Source: Flavobacteriales bacterium (lineage in GTDB: Bacteria > Bacteroidota > Bacteroidia > UBA10329). From it: a stretch of 62,176 nt of DNA. Both the position numbers and the translations under genes were made by a program. This document shows, one piece after another, positions 35,646 through 43,988 of this stretch. Where the stretch lies: the NCBI GenBank assembly GCA_021741155.1, contig JAIOYP010000019.1, positions 1 to 62,176 on the forward strand, read 5' to 3'. Numbering within the stretch: position 1 is the stretch's first letter; the number at the start of each line of letters is the position of its first letter. The notes beneath the pieces were generated by a model, which saw only the letters and a list, made by a program, of their open reading frames with translations, was not told where the DNA came from and did not search any database.

Positions 35646-37733
35646 ATGACTCGATTCCTACCCTTCCTTCTCCTTTTATCCTTTTCTGTAAAAGCCCAAG
35701 TACACATCCATTGCGGAGCAGATGAAATCCGTATTGCAACCCTACAGGCAAACCCCAAAATTGCGCAAGCGGTTATTGAACGCGATGCGGCCTTGGAAAC
35801 ATTCACGCGCGGGTACGAGCAATCGCCAACCAGAGGCGGACAGGTTTACACCATTCCCGTGGTTTTCCACGTCATTCACAAATACACTACAGGTCCCAAT
35901 TCTGAAAATATTTCGCGCGAGCAGATTCTTGATGGACTTAGAATACTGAATGAGACTTTCCGAAAAACACGAGAAGACACAGCAGATATTCATGCCGATT
36001 TTAAACCCATTCATGCCGATACCGAGATTGAATTTGCGCTAGCCACTAAGGACCCAGAAGGAAATTGCCACAGCGGTATCAACCGCATTGCATCAGACCT
36101 CACCAATTCGGGCGATCACCGCGTAAAGGAACTCATCCATTGGAATCCGGCCATGTATTTGAACGTGTATATCACTTCTAATGCCGCTGGCCTTGCTGGG
36201 CATTGCGTGTGGCCTGCTGATGCAGATACCATTCCCGCATGGGACGGTATTGTGATTGCCCACACCTATGTTGGCACCATCGGCACTTCAGACCTCACAC
36301 GTTCGGTTGCCTTTGCGCACGAGTGCGGGCATTACCTCAACCTGCACCACATTTGGGGTGGCAATAACGTTCCTAACTTCTACTACCTGCCTGTTGGTCA
36401 AGCATCCAATTGTGATGAAGATGATTTGGTTGATGACACTCCGAATACAATTGGGTGGAGCAGTTGCAATCTCAACGCATCATCTTGTGGTAATGTGAGA
36501 GATAATGTTCAGAACGCGATGGACTACAGCTATTGCAATATCATGTTTACCGAAGGGCAGAAGACAAGAATGCGGGCGGCTTTGAATTCACCGATTGCTA
36601 ATCGAAACAACCTTTGGACACCAAGCAATCTTGCGGCAACAGGCGTGATGCCATCGGAAGGTCTTTGCGCTGCCGATTTCATATCAGACAAGCAAGTAAT
36701 CTGTTCCAACTCGGAAAATGAAGTGGTATTTGGGCAAGCTTCCTACCATGGCACTATTGACAGTCTTGTTTGGCAATTTGAGGCCGGCACACCGAATACT
36801 TCCACTAGTTTCTACCCAGCGGTAAGTTATACCGAACCCGGCAAACGCGATGTATCGCTAACGGTTTATGCTGATGGAACTATGCAACAGATTACAAAGC
36901 AGAATTACATCACAGTTCTGTCCGATTCTTCTTGGTCTTACCCTTTTTGGGAATGGTTCGGAGAAAACTCTTCCTTACAGGGAGAAAGATGGTTTGAGAG
37001 CTCGTTGGATGATGATAATCGATGGGAGGTAACCACTGTAGCTGCTCATAGCCCTATCCACTCAGTTTGGGTAGACAATTGGGACAATAACACCATCACC
37101 GTTGATGAACTCTACGGGCCGCCAATCGACCTAAGTTCTGCTTCGCAGATGAAGCTGGCGTTTAAATATGCCTATGCTGGTTCAGACTTGGCAGCATCTG
37201 GCTCTAAATTGCAGGTTCAGATATCGCGCAATTGCGAAACAAGTTGGACAACACGGTTAAGCTTAACTGGCGCTGGTTTGGAAACAGCTGCTCCGCAAAC
37301 AACTCCATTCGTTCCAATTGAAACACAATGGAATCAGGAAGTAGTAAATATTCCAGCTTCCTATTTAGATGATGATTTCCGATTCCGTTTTGTGTTTACC
37401 TCTAACGGAAATAATCGCGTGTTCTTGGACGATATCAATATTGACCTAACGGCTGATATCGAAGATTCGTGGCTAACCGCTTCAGACATTTCCATTTATC
37501 CCAACCCTACCTCTGAGGTGCTTAACGTGAATTTCACACTGAATGAATCTTCCGAGATTGGATTTTCAATCGTTGATGTGCTGGGAAAGACATTACTCTC
37601 AGTTCCTGAGAAAGATGTTGTTTCGGGGTCAAACAATTTCCAGTTTGATGTGGATGCGCTAGAATCAGGCGTTTACTTTTTGCAGATAAAGTCAAGTGGA
37701 ATCAAATCAACCAAAAGATTCATCATCTTTTAA
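35646..37733 (+). CDS. M43 (pappalysin/cytophagalysin) zinc metalloprotease, T9SS cargo
   Basis: Secreted metalloprotease, 695 residues. Signal peptide about 1-18; propeptide-like segment; M43 catalytic domain with the zinc motif HECGHYLNLHH near residue 225 and the Met-turn NAMDYSYCNIMFTEGQ; a PKD-like segment (about 335-420, ADFISDKQVIC); a beta-sandwich with LDDINIDL (about 430-600); and a type A sorting domain (SIYPNPTSEVLNVNFTL, SGVYFLQIKSSGIKSTKRF). It probably digests proteins outside the cell. The start ATG follows the repeat-rich intergenic region. The lamin-tail protein gene follows 48 bases later. Confidence 0.9.
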   Translation: MTRFLPFLLLLSFSVKAQVHIHCGADEIRIATLQANPKIAQAVIERDAALETFTRGYEQSPTRGGQVYTIPVVFHVIHKYTTGPNSENISREQILDGLRILNETFRKTREDTADIHADFKPIHADTEIEFALATKDPEGNCHSGINRIASDLTNSGDHRVKELIHWNPAMYLNVYITSNAAGLAGHCVWPADADTIPAWDGIVIAHTYVGTIGTSDLTRSVAFAHECGHYLNLHHIWGGNNVPNFYYLPVGQASNCDEDDLVDDTPNTIGWSSCNLNASSCGNVRDNVQNAMDYSYCNIMFTEGQKTRMRAALNSPIANRNNLWTPSNLAATGVMPSEGLCAADFISDKQVICSNSENEVVFGQASYHGTIDSLVWQFEAGTPNTSTSFYPAVSYTEPGKRDVSLTVYADGTMQQITKQNYITVLSDSSWSYPFWEWFGENSSLQGERWFESSLDDDNRWEVTTVAAHSPIHSVWVDNWDNNTITVDELYGPPIDLSSASQMKLAFKYAYAGSDLAASGSKLQVQISRNCETSWTTRLSLTGAGLETAAPQTTPFVPIETQWNQEVVNIPASYLDDDFRFRFVFTSNGNNRVFLDDINIDLTADIEDSWLTASDISIYPNPTSEVLNVNFTLNESSEIGFSIVDVLGKTLLSVPEKDVVSGSNNFQFDVDALESGVYFLQIKSSGIKSTKRFIIF

Positions 37734-37781
37734 TGTCTTTAGGAATCCATGGTGCTTACTTTTGTTTCAAATAAACTACAC

Positions 37782-38639
37782 ATGAAAAAACATCTACTCT
37801 ACACATTCCTAATCGTCAATGCAGTAGTTCTCTCAGTCTGCCCAGTATTTGCGCAGTCTGCTGGCGGACCACTCCCGGTTATCACCGAGATTATGTACAA
37901 TTCTCCGGAATCAGGTAATGATACCCTTGAATTCGTTGAGGTTTACAACCCAAGTCTGAGTTCTCCTATCAACATGGCTGGCTTCTACTTCTCCTCTGGT
38001 TTTTCATTCACGTTCCCAACAGATTTCTCTTTAGGCGCGGGTGAATACGTGATTGTATCTGGCGATTCACTCATTTTTGAAGCTGCATTCGGAGTTGAGG
38101 CTTTTCAATGGGATGGAGCGGCTACCCAATTGAGTAATAACGGTGAAGGAATTGCCTTAAGACAGCTGAGTTTCGGTCTTGTTGATACCGTGGCCTATGA
38201 TGATGTTGCCCCATGGCCAACTGCTGCTAATGGTCAAGGTTATTCACTAGTGCTTTGCGATCCAACATCTGACAATAACGTGGCTGCCAATTGGACGCTT
38301 TCAGAAAACAATACAGGAGTTGTAGTGAATGCCAAAACCATCTTTGCTGATCCAGGACAGGCTGCAACTTGTACAGCCGTTGGAGTTTCTGACGACAACG
38401 TTATCACAACCCTTCTTTACCCAAACCCAACCGAGAGTGAGTTCAGATTGCAATTTGCTTCTATCGAAAAAGCTGGAGCGCTTAACGTTTTCAACAGCAT
38501 GGGGCAATTGGTATATAGCCAAGTAATTTCTGCTGGTTCAACATCAGTCAATGTGGATTCGAACTTGAAAAGTGGCTTCTACCTCATCAACTTTACGGTA
38601 GGAAACAAAACAGAACAACACCGTTTGATTATCCAATAA
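37782..38639 (+). CDS. Lamin-tail-domain protein, T9SS type A cargo
   Basis: Exported protein of 285 residues. Signal peptide about 1-23; lamin-tail (LTD) domain about 28-150 (PVITEIMYNSPESGNDTLEFVEVYNP, YFSSGFSFTFPTDFSLGAGEYVIVSGD), an Ig-like fold that in bacteria often sits on secreted nucleases or adhesins but here has no enzyme partner; and a type A sorting domain (LLYPNPTESEFRLQFAS, SGFYLINFTVGNKTEQHRLI). The ATG at 37782 begins the signal peptide; an upstream ATG at 37749 would not. It is followed by a strong terminator. Confidence 0.85.
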   Translation: MKKHLLYTFLIVNAVVLSVCPVFAQSAGGPLPVITEIMYNSPESGNDTLEFVEVYNPSLSSPINMAGFYFSSGFSFTFPTDFSLGAGEYVIVSGDSLIFEAAFGVEAFQWDGAATQLSNNGEGIALRQLSFGLVDTVAYDDVAPWPTAANGQGYSLVLCDPTSDNNVAANWTLSENNTGVVVNAKTIFADPGQAATCTAVGVSDDNVITTLLYPNPTESEFRLQFASIEKAGALNVFNSMGQLVYSQVISAGSTSVNVDSNLKSGFYLINFTVGNKTEQHRLIIQ

Positions 38640-38660
38640 TCAATCGTGTTACGAGATAGA

Positions 38661-38688
38661 AAAAGGCAGCCAGTGGCTGCCTTTTTTG
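38661..38688 (+). terminator. Rho-independent terminator after the lamin-tail gene
   Basis: AAAAGGCAGCC-AGT-GGCTGCCTTTTTT: a GC-rich 8-11 bp stem followed by six T, 22 bases past the stop at 38639. Confidence 0.92.
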
Positions 38689-38742
38689 TTGTTAGACAAC
38701 GAAGCTAATCTTGCTAAAACAAAAGCTGCTGAAACAAGGACT

Positions 38743-41106
38743 TCAAAACTCCACCCTGTAATACACCAAGGGCAGAAAACCCAGTTGATATTTAGTCTCC
38801 AACTGTCCGGTGTCTGAGTTGAAATTCTGACTGAAAACGTTTTTGGTATTGGTGATGTTCTGGAAATCGAGCGCCAAACTGTGCGAAGCGCGCTTGCCGT
38901 TGAATACGATGGTAGCTTTCAAATCCAATCGGAAATAGTCTTTGTATTTGGCTTCATACGCTTTCGAATAATCGCGGATGGTTTCTTGCTGCGCGATGGA
39001 GGCATCAAGATCTATGGGCACATACCGCGCACCGCCTGTCCAAGTAATCTTTGAATCAAAAGCCAAGGTATTCTTCTTACTGATTTTGAACTCATATCCG
39101 CCCAAGGCACTCAGATTGTAGTTACCATTAAAAGCAGTATTACGCCTCACTCCATCGCTTCCTTTGTAGGTAGAATTGTAGAGCGAAGTGGTTAGTAGGA
39201 AGTAGTAGCAACGGTCAAAAAACTTCTCAAGCGTAAGTTCAATTCCCATGTTGTCGCCTGTGCCGTTGTTCTGCAAACTATCGCTCACTTCAACATCGCC
39301 AATGCTAGAACCCGCATTTGCCATGCTAAAATAGGACGCCACGGGCTCTACCGGAATCTTGTAGAGATACTGGTAGTACCCCTCAATTTTCAAACGCAGT
39401 TTGGGAATAATGGTCCAATCGTAACCCACAATGGCGTGCACACTTCGCGTAAAACCCACGTTCCTATTGGTGGTTACGTAGCGGTTTTCGGTCGGCAAAT
39501 AGGTTTGATAGAAATAGGTGAGCGCGGGCAGCATCTGGCTGTGCATGCCGCTTCCTACAGAAAAAGCATGACGTTTGAATGGCTGCCATTTGAACCCAAT
39601 GCGTGGCTCAATGGCAAAAGAAGTGTTGAGCGTACTCATTTGCCCATGCACACCTATGCTTCCACTTGTTTTTTCGGAAAAACGATGGTGGAACTGCGAG
39701 TAAACTTGCGCAAGCCCGTAGTTGTCTTTTAGGTTGAGATTGACGTAATAGTTTCCGCTGCTTAGGTCGATGGTGCTATCAACAAACGAGATGAACTTTT
39801 GGTCGTAAATAATGCCAGTTCTGATGTTGCTACGTGCGCTCAACTTGGTATTCAACTGGCTATGAATGCTGGCGCCTAGAGTCACATTCTTGTTGTAGGT
39901 TTCGAGGTAAGTGTTGGATGTAGAATCTGTCTCTTCAATGATGTCTTTTGTTTGCCATTGATGGAGACCTGTAATAGCAATGGTGGTCTTTAAACTAGTC
40001 TTCTCTCCTAGAAAGATGAGATGCGTAAGCCCAGCAGCACCCATGTCTGAACCCAGTTTCTGGTCTCGTTTTTCCTTATTTCCATCGTTAAAACCAGGGT
40101 TATCGGTAATGTGGATGGAGCTAATGCCGCCAATGCCCCAAAGTGTAAAGCGACCTGCTTTTTTCTGGGTTGGAATATCAATCACAAACGTCAAATCCTG
40201 GTAATACGGAATAGCGGAAATACCAAAGTCAATTCCCATCAAACCAATAATAGCCATGGTAGAATAACGATAAGAAGCCATGTAAGAAGCAGGGTGCTTT
40301 TTCGTGAACGGACCTTCCAATCCGAATTCTAACCCTGCTAAACCAAGCTGAAAATAGTATTCGCGTTTTTCGCTGTTTCCTCTCCTCAGATTGAGGTCAA
40401 AGGCTCCCGCATTGGCATTGCCATATTCGGCCGGAAAAGCACCTGTAAAGAAATCGCTATTGGCCAGCATGTTATTGTTGAGAATGCTGACGGGGCCGCC
40501 CGTGCTTCCCGAAAAACTGAGGTGGTTTGGATTGGGTATGTTGATGTCTTCCAACCGCCAAAGGACTGCCGTAGGCGAGTTTCCACGGATGATGATGTCG
40601 TTCCGTTCGTCCGAACCACCCGAAACACCCGCATAGGCTGCAGCGGCTCTAGCAGGATCTTGCCACGAACCCGCAAAGCGCCTCGTTTCTTCTACAGAAA
40701 AAGCGCGGGCGCTGATAATGGCCATTTCATTCAACGCTTCGCCTTGATCGCGCTCTGCCTTTATTACCACTTCATCAACCGCGTTAATCTTCTCTTGCAG
40801 TTGAATGTTCAGCACCATTTGTTTGGATGGATTCAACACAAGATTTTGTAGGAATTGGTCTTCATAACCGATAAACGAAACTTTGAGGGAAACCCTTCCG
40901 ATTGGAACATTCTCCAGCTTAAAGCTGCCATCAATATCCGTAGCCGAACCATTAAAACTGACTGAATCCAACACGATAACTGATGCACCTGGAAGTCCAC
41001 GTTGCGAAACCGCGTCTACCACCTTGCCACGGATAGTTTGGCTAATTTGTGAGAATGCGTGAGGCGAACTCAGTAACAATAACAGGAAGGTAATCGACCT
41101 AAACAT
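38743..41106 (-). CDS. TonB-dependent receptor with carboxypeptidase-regulatory-like domain
   Basis: Outer-membrane TonB-dependent receptor of 787 residues. Signal peptide; a carboxypeptidase-regulatory-like domain (about 22-105: IRGKVVDAVSQRGLPGASVI, FIGYEDQFLQNLVL); plug region (about 115-235: YAGVSGGSDERNDIIIRGNSP, EDINIPNPNHLSFSGS); and a C-terminal barrel ending LPLVYYRVEF. The family imports iron chelates, vitamins or oligomers with energy from TonB; the ligand is not evident, and no SusD partner is adjacent. It is the last gene of the minus run and follows the EEP phosphodiesterase by 15 bases, so import and extracellular hydrolysis may be linked. Confidence 0.9.
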   Translation of the reverse strand: MFRSITFLLLLLSSPHAFSQISQTIRGKVVDAVSQRGLPGASVIVLDSVSFNGSATDIDGSFKLENVPIGRVSLKVSFIGYEDQFLQNLVLNPSKQMVLNIQLQEKINAVDEVVIKAERDQGEALNEMAIISARAFSVEETRRFAGSWQDPARAAAAYAGVSGGSDERNDIIIRGNSPTAVLWRLEDINIPNPNHLSFSGSTGGPVSILNNNMLANSDFFTGAFPAEYGNANAGAFDLNLRRGNSEKREYYFQLGLAGLEFGLEGPFTKKHPASYMASYRYSTMAIIGLMGIDFGISAIPYYQDLTFVIDIPTQKKAGRFTLWGIGGISSIHITDNPGFNDGNKEKRDQKLGSDMGAAGLTHLIFLGEKTSLKTTIAITGLHQWQTKDIIEETDSTSNTYLETYNKNVTLGASIHSQLNTKLSARSNIRTGIIYDQKFISFVDSTIDLSSGNYYVNLNLKDNYGLAQVYSQFHHRFSEKTSGSIGVHGQMSTLNTSFAIEPRIGFKWQPFKRHAFSVGSGMHSQMLPALTYFYQTYLPTENRYVTTNRNVGFTRSVHAIVGYDWTIIPKLRLKIEGYYQYLYKIPVEPVASYFSMANAGSSIGDVEVSDSLQNNGTGDNMGIELTLEKFFDRCYYFLLTTSLYNSTYKGSDGVRRNTAFNGNYNLSALGGYEFKISKKNTLAFDSKITWTGGARYVPIDLDASIAQQETIRDYSKAYEAKYKDYFRLDLKATIVFNGKRASHSLALDFQNITNTKNVFSQNFNSDTGQLETKYQLGFLPLVYYRVEF

Positions 41107-41121
41107 GGGTCGCGAAGATCA

Positions 41122-42039
41122 TCAATCTTTAAACACGAATCCGGCCATTAAACCACGATGGTCAGAGCCCGGAATGGTCACCGTTTGGCAGGAAGTTGGA
41201 ACGAGATTTTTCGAAAAAGTGATGTGGTCAATGGGAATTAACGGTAATCCAACATGCATCGGATAGGTTGCTTGGAAACCATCGCGTACTGCTAGCAAGT
41301 TCCCTTTCTCAAGAAATGCTTTATACTCAGCATCCCACGGAACAATATTGAAATCGCCCAAAACAATAACGGGATTCTTGATTGATTGCGCTATTTCGGA
41401 AACTGTTCGCATTTGCAAGTTCCGCTCCTCGGTTTCATTGGGAAATGGAGGGCGCGTGTGCAGCGAGATGACCGTCACGTCCAATTCGTTTATCAGAACT
41501 TGGGCAATGATAATGGGCGTGTTTTCAATGTCCAGCACATCGTAAGATGTAATCGGAAATTTGGAGTAGATACCAATGCCATAGCAACAGGTGTCCCAAG
41601 GGGCAGAGATGGTGTATGGGTGTGACAATTCGAAGATGGAGTCGAGCAAAGGAGTCCACGTTGCATTCAATTCTTGAATGGTGAATACGTCTGCATTGCA
41701 AGCAGCAAGTTCAGCAATGGCGATTTCAAGACTTGGATTGTGGTGGTAAACGTTGAACTGGGCAATGGTGAATGCTGGTGCTTCCTCGGTTGGAAAGGGA
41801 GCAAAGTGAGGCGCCACCAATGCTGCACTCGCTAGAACGGATAGTAAAGCTGCACCAGCCAACAAACGTAGTTTGAGCAACAGCGCTCCAATAAAAACGA
41901 AAAGACCGAGTACGACCGTAAAATGGGCAAAAGCCCCTAGCAGTTCAAGTGGCCAAATGCCGAGCGGAAACCAATGGGAAATACTTAGCAGAATGAGCCC
42001 AGAGCCAAGGGTATACTGCAACCAATTTGCGATTTTCAA
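41122..42039 (-). CDS. Endonuclease/exonuclease/phosphatase (EEP) family protein
   Basis: Membrane-anchored EEP-fold enzyme, 305 residues. Three N-terminal hydrophobic segments (about 8-90) precede the catalytic domain with FNVYHHNPS, VFTIQELNATW (catalytic Glu), VISLHTRPPFPN, GDFNIVPW, IDHITFSKN and the end motif GSDHRGLMA. Metal-dependent phosphodiester hydrolysis is expected; substrates in this superfamily range from nucleic acids to phospholipids. The start is TTG at 42037-42039, overlapping the amidohydrolase stop as TTGA. Gene order suggests co-transcription with the TonB receptor. Confidence 0.87.
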   Translation of the reverse strand: MKIANWLQYTLGSGLILLSISHWFPLGIWPLELLGAFAHFTVVLGLFVFIGALLLKLRLLAGAALLSVLASAALVAPHFAPFPTEEAPAFTIAQFNVYHHNPSLEIAIAELAACNADVFTIQELNATWTPLLDSIFELSHPYTISAPWDTCCYGIGIYSKFPITSYDVLDIENTPIIIAQVLINELDVTVISLHTRPPFPNETEERNLQMRTVSEIAQSIKNPVIVLGDFNIVPWDAEYKAFLEKGNLLAVRDGFQATYPMHVGLPLIPIDHITFSKNLVPTSCQTVTIPGSDHRGLMAGFVFKD

Positions 42040-43331
42040 TTCTCCGCTTTCTCCTTAAACTTTCGGTACAAATACTTCTGCGGATTATCCAAGTCGATGG
42101 CACGACCTTGAACCCAAGCATGTGTCACATCATTGGTCATCATATCCAGGGCATCACCCGATGAGACAAAAAGCGTGGCATCCTTCCCTGCTTCCAACGA
42201 GCCAGAGGTTTTGTCAATTCCAAGAATCTTGGCTGCGTTTAGGGTGATTGATTTCAATGCTTCTTCCTTCGGAACGCCATAAGCAACCGTTGTCCCTGCC
42301 GTAAAAGGAAGATTGCGCGAACCCATGGCTTCCATATCTCCCGAATAATCTAAGCAAAAGAGGATTTTGGAATCGTACAATGCTTTGGCTGATTTGTAAG
42401 GCTGATCCACATGGTCGTCTGTATTAGCAGGCAATGAATGCGTCCGTTCTAAAATGACAGGAATCTTCTTCGAGCTCAAAAAATCAACCACCAACCACGC
42501 TTCGGTAGCACCAACTACCACAGGCTTTTTCGCTCCAACTGCTTCTGCAAACAACACAGATTCCATAATTCCTTTGGCATCATTGACATGCAAATACAGG
42601 TTCTGACTGCCATCAAAAAGACCTTTGCAAGCAGCCATCTTCTGGTTGAATTCGGGTGATGGGTTTTCGGTATAAGCTTTGGCTCGCTGAAGGAATGTTC
42701 TCAGTTCATTCACCTGCTCATCATACTTCTCATTCGCCTTTGTTGGTCCTGGCTCTGCCCACCAACCAGAACGTTGGAAACGATTCGGCCAGTTTACATG
42801 AATACCATCGTCTGCTTTCAGTACCGCATCTTCCCAATTCCAGCCATCCAAATGCATCACAGCACTTGTACCGCAAATCCTTCCCGAACGAGGCGTTGCT
42901 TGCGTAATCAAAACGCCATTCGAGCGAACAGTAGTAGAGATTTTGCTGTCGGTGCTAAAAGACGTAATCGTTCTCACTTCTGGATTGTAATCGCCCGTTT
43001 CCGCATAATCGTTGGTAGCACGCACAGCGTCAATTTCGGTCAGACCAAGGGTGTTGTTTGGGCTGATAAAACCTGGATAAACGTGCTTTCCTGTTACATC
43101 GATAATGTTGGCTTCCTCTGGATTCAATTTTACTGTCGCCATCGGCTTCACGAAGGTGATTTTGCCATTTTCAATACCGATGGCAGCATTCCCCAGTACA
43201 TCTCCATTACCGATGTGGGCAATACCACCAGTAAGAACAATGGTTTTTGAAGGCGTTTCTCCGGGCTTAGGAATTTGCGCCCAAGTGTTCATCGCGGAAA
43301 ACAGGAGTGTGATAATAATTAGTGTTCTCAT
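42036..43331 (-). CDS. Amidohydrolase family protein with degenerate metal site
   Basis: Exported amidohydrolase-fold protein, 431 residues, with a signal peptide (MRTLIIITLLFSAMNTWAQ) and family motifs IGNGDVLGNAAIGIENGKI, HVYPGFISPNNTLGL and the C-terminal GTTVAYGVPKEEALKSITL, AAKILGIDKTSGSLEAGKDA. The usual metal motif PGxxDxHxH reads PGFISPNNTLG, so the first two metal histidines are absent; it is probably not a standard metal-dependent hydrolase. It resembles the N-terminal half of the larger amidohydrolase at 43989-47030. It overlaps the PIN gene stop by ATGA and the EEP gene start by TTGA. Confidence 0.85.
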   Translation of the reverse strand: MRTLIIITLLFSAMNTWAQIPKPGETPSKTIVLTGGIAHIGNGDVLGNAAIGIENGKITFVKPMATVKLNPEEANIIDVTGKHVYPGFISPNNTLGLTEIDAVRATNDYAETGDYNPEVRTITSFSTDSKISTTVRSNGVLITQATPRSGRICGTSAVMHLDGWNWEDAVLKADDGIHVNWPNRFQRSGWWAEPGPTKANEKYDEQVNELRTFLQRAKAYTENPSPEFNQKMAACKGLFDGSQNLYLHVNDAKGIMESVLFAEAVGAKKPVVVGATEAWLVVDFLSSKKIPVILERTHSLPANTDDHVDQPYKSAKALYDSKILFCLDYSGDMEAMGSRNLPFTAGTTVAYGVPKEEALKSITLNAAKILGIDKTSGSLEAGKDATLFVSSGDALDMMTNDVTHAWVQGRAIDLDNPQKYLYRKFKEKAEN

Positions 43332-43744
43332 TTGTCTTTGTCAATTAGCAAGCGACTGAATGCTTGCAAAGTCATGGTTTTTACGGGAGGAAACCCGTTT
43401 TCGTCTATTGCAAGAATTTTCTTGTCATTAGAAACAAGAATATCAGCACCACCCGAAATGTAGATGTCGGCAAATTTATTAGCGTCTTCATCACCTTGTA
43501 CAAGGCCGAAATGGAAGAACGGGGATTCGCGTACAACGTTCTCTGAAGTAAGAATTACCCCTAAGAGATTTTGAGCGACCTCAACTCCCCAGAAGTCGAT
43601 GAATTTCTCCTCATACTCAAGAAGTATTTCTGTGGAAATGCACAAATCAAATCTTGCATTGAGAAAAGCATCGAACACGTTCCGATACGGAGAACGTTTC
43701 CCAATGCATGAAAGGAAGGCGTTGGTGTCTAAAACGACTCTCAT
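43328..43744 (-). CDS. PIN-domain toxin of a toxin-antitoxin pair
   Basis: PIN-family ribonuclease toxin, 138 residues. The acidic residues that bind metal are visible: Asp in VVLDTNAFLS, Glu in STEILLEYEEK, Asp in GDEDANKFADIYISGGADIL, then VSNDKKI. It matches the putative toxin family COG1569. The upstream small gene is the likely antitoxin; its stop is one base before this ATG (43742-43744). A GTG start at 43756 would add four residues and overlap the antitoxin. The end overlaps the downstream amidohydrolase start by four bases (ATGA), so the toxin is embedded in a metabolic operon. Confidence 0.85.
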   Translation of the reverse strand: MRVVLDTNAFLSCIGKRSPYRNVFDAFLNARFDLCISTEILLEYEEKFIDFWGVEVAQNLLGVILTSENVVRESPFFHFGLVQGDEDANKFADIYISGGADILVSNDKKILAIDENGFPPVKTMTLQAFSRLLIDKDK

Positions 43745-43745
43745 T

Positions 43746-43958
43746 TCACTTTTCACCTTCGGCCAGCCATTGCTCGTAAACGCTGGCTGTAAAACCTTGA
43801 TCGGATTCTACTTTACCTATGGCCTTATCCAGCTTTTTCTTGAAGAAGAAGTTCAGTAGCTGTTTCACCTCTTTAAGTTCCTTCTCATCATTTACATGAC
43901 GCAGTGTTTTCAGAACCTCAAGTTGGGCTTCAGAAAGTTTATGTGATGGAGATAACAT
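43746..43958 (-). CDS. Putative antitoxin for the adjacent PIN toxin
   Basis: Small helical, charged protein of 70 residues (MLSPSHKLSEAQLEVLKTL, then KQLLNFFFKKKLDKAIGKV, ending SVYEQWLAEGEK). I do not recognise a specific family, but small helical genes directly upstream of PIN toxins with this spacing are the usual antitoxins in Bacteroidetes. It lies 30 bases downstream of the large amidohydrolase gene. The C-terminal part would be expected to occupy the PIN active site. Role inferred from context. Confidence 0.72.
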   Translation of the reverse strand: MLSPSHKLSEAQLEVLKTLRHVNDEKELKEVKQLLNFFFKKKLDKAIGKVESDQGFTASVYEQWLAEGEK

Positions 43959-43988
43959 GATTTATGAAGGTTAAAGATAACGATTCGA

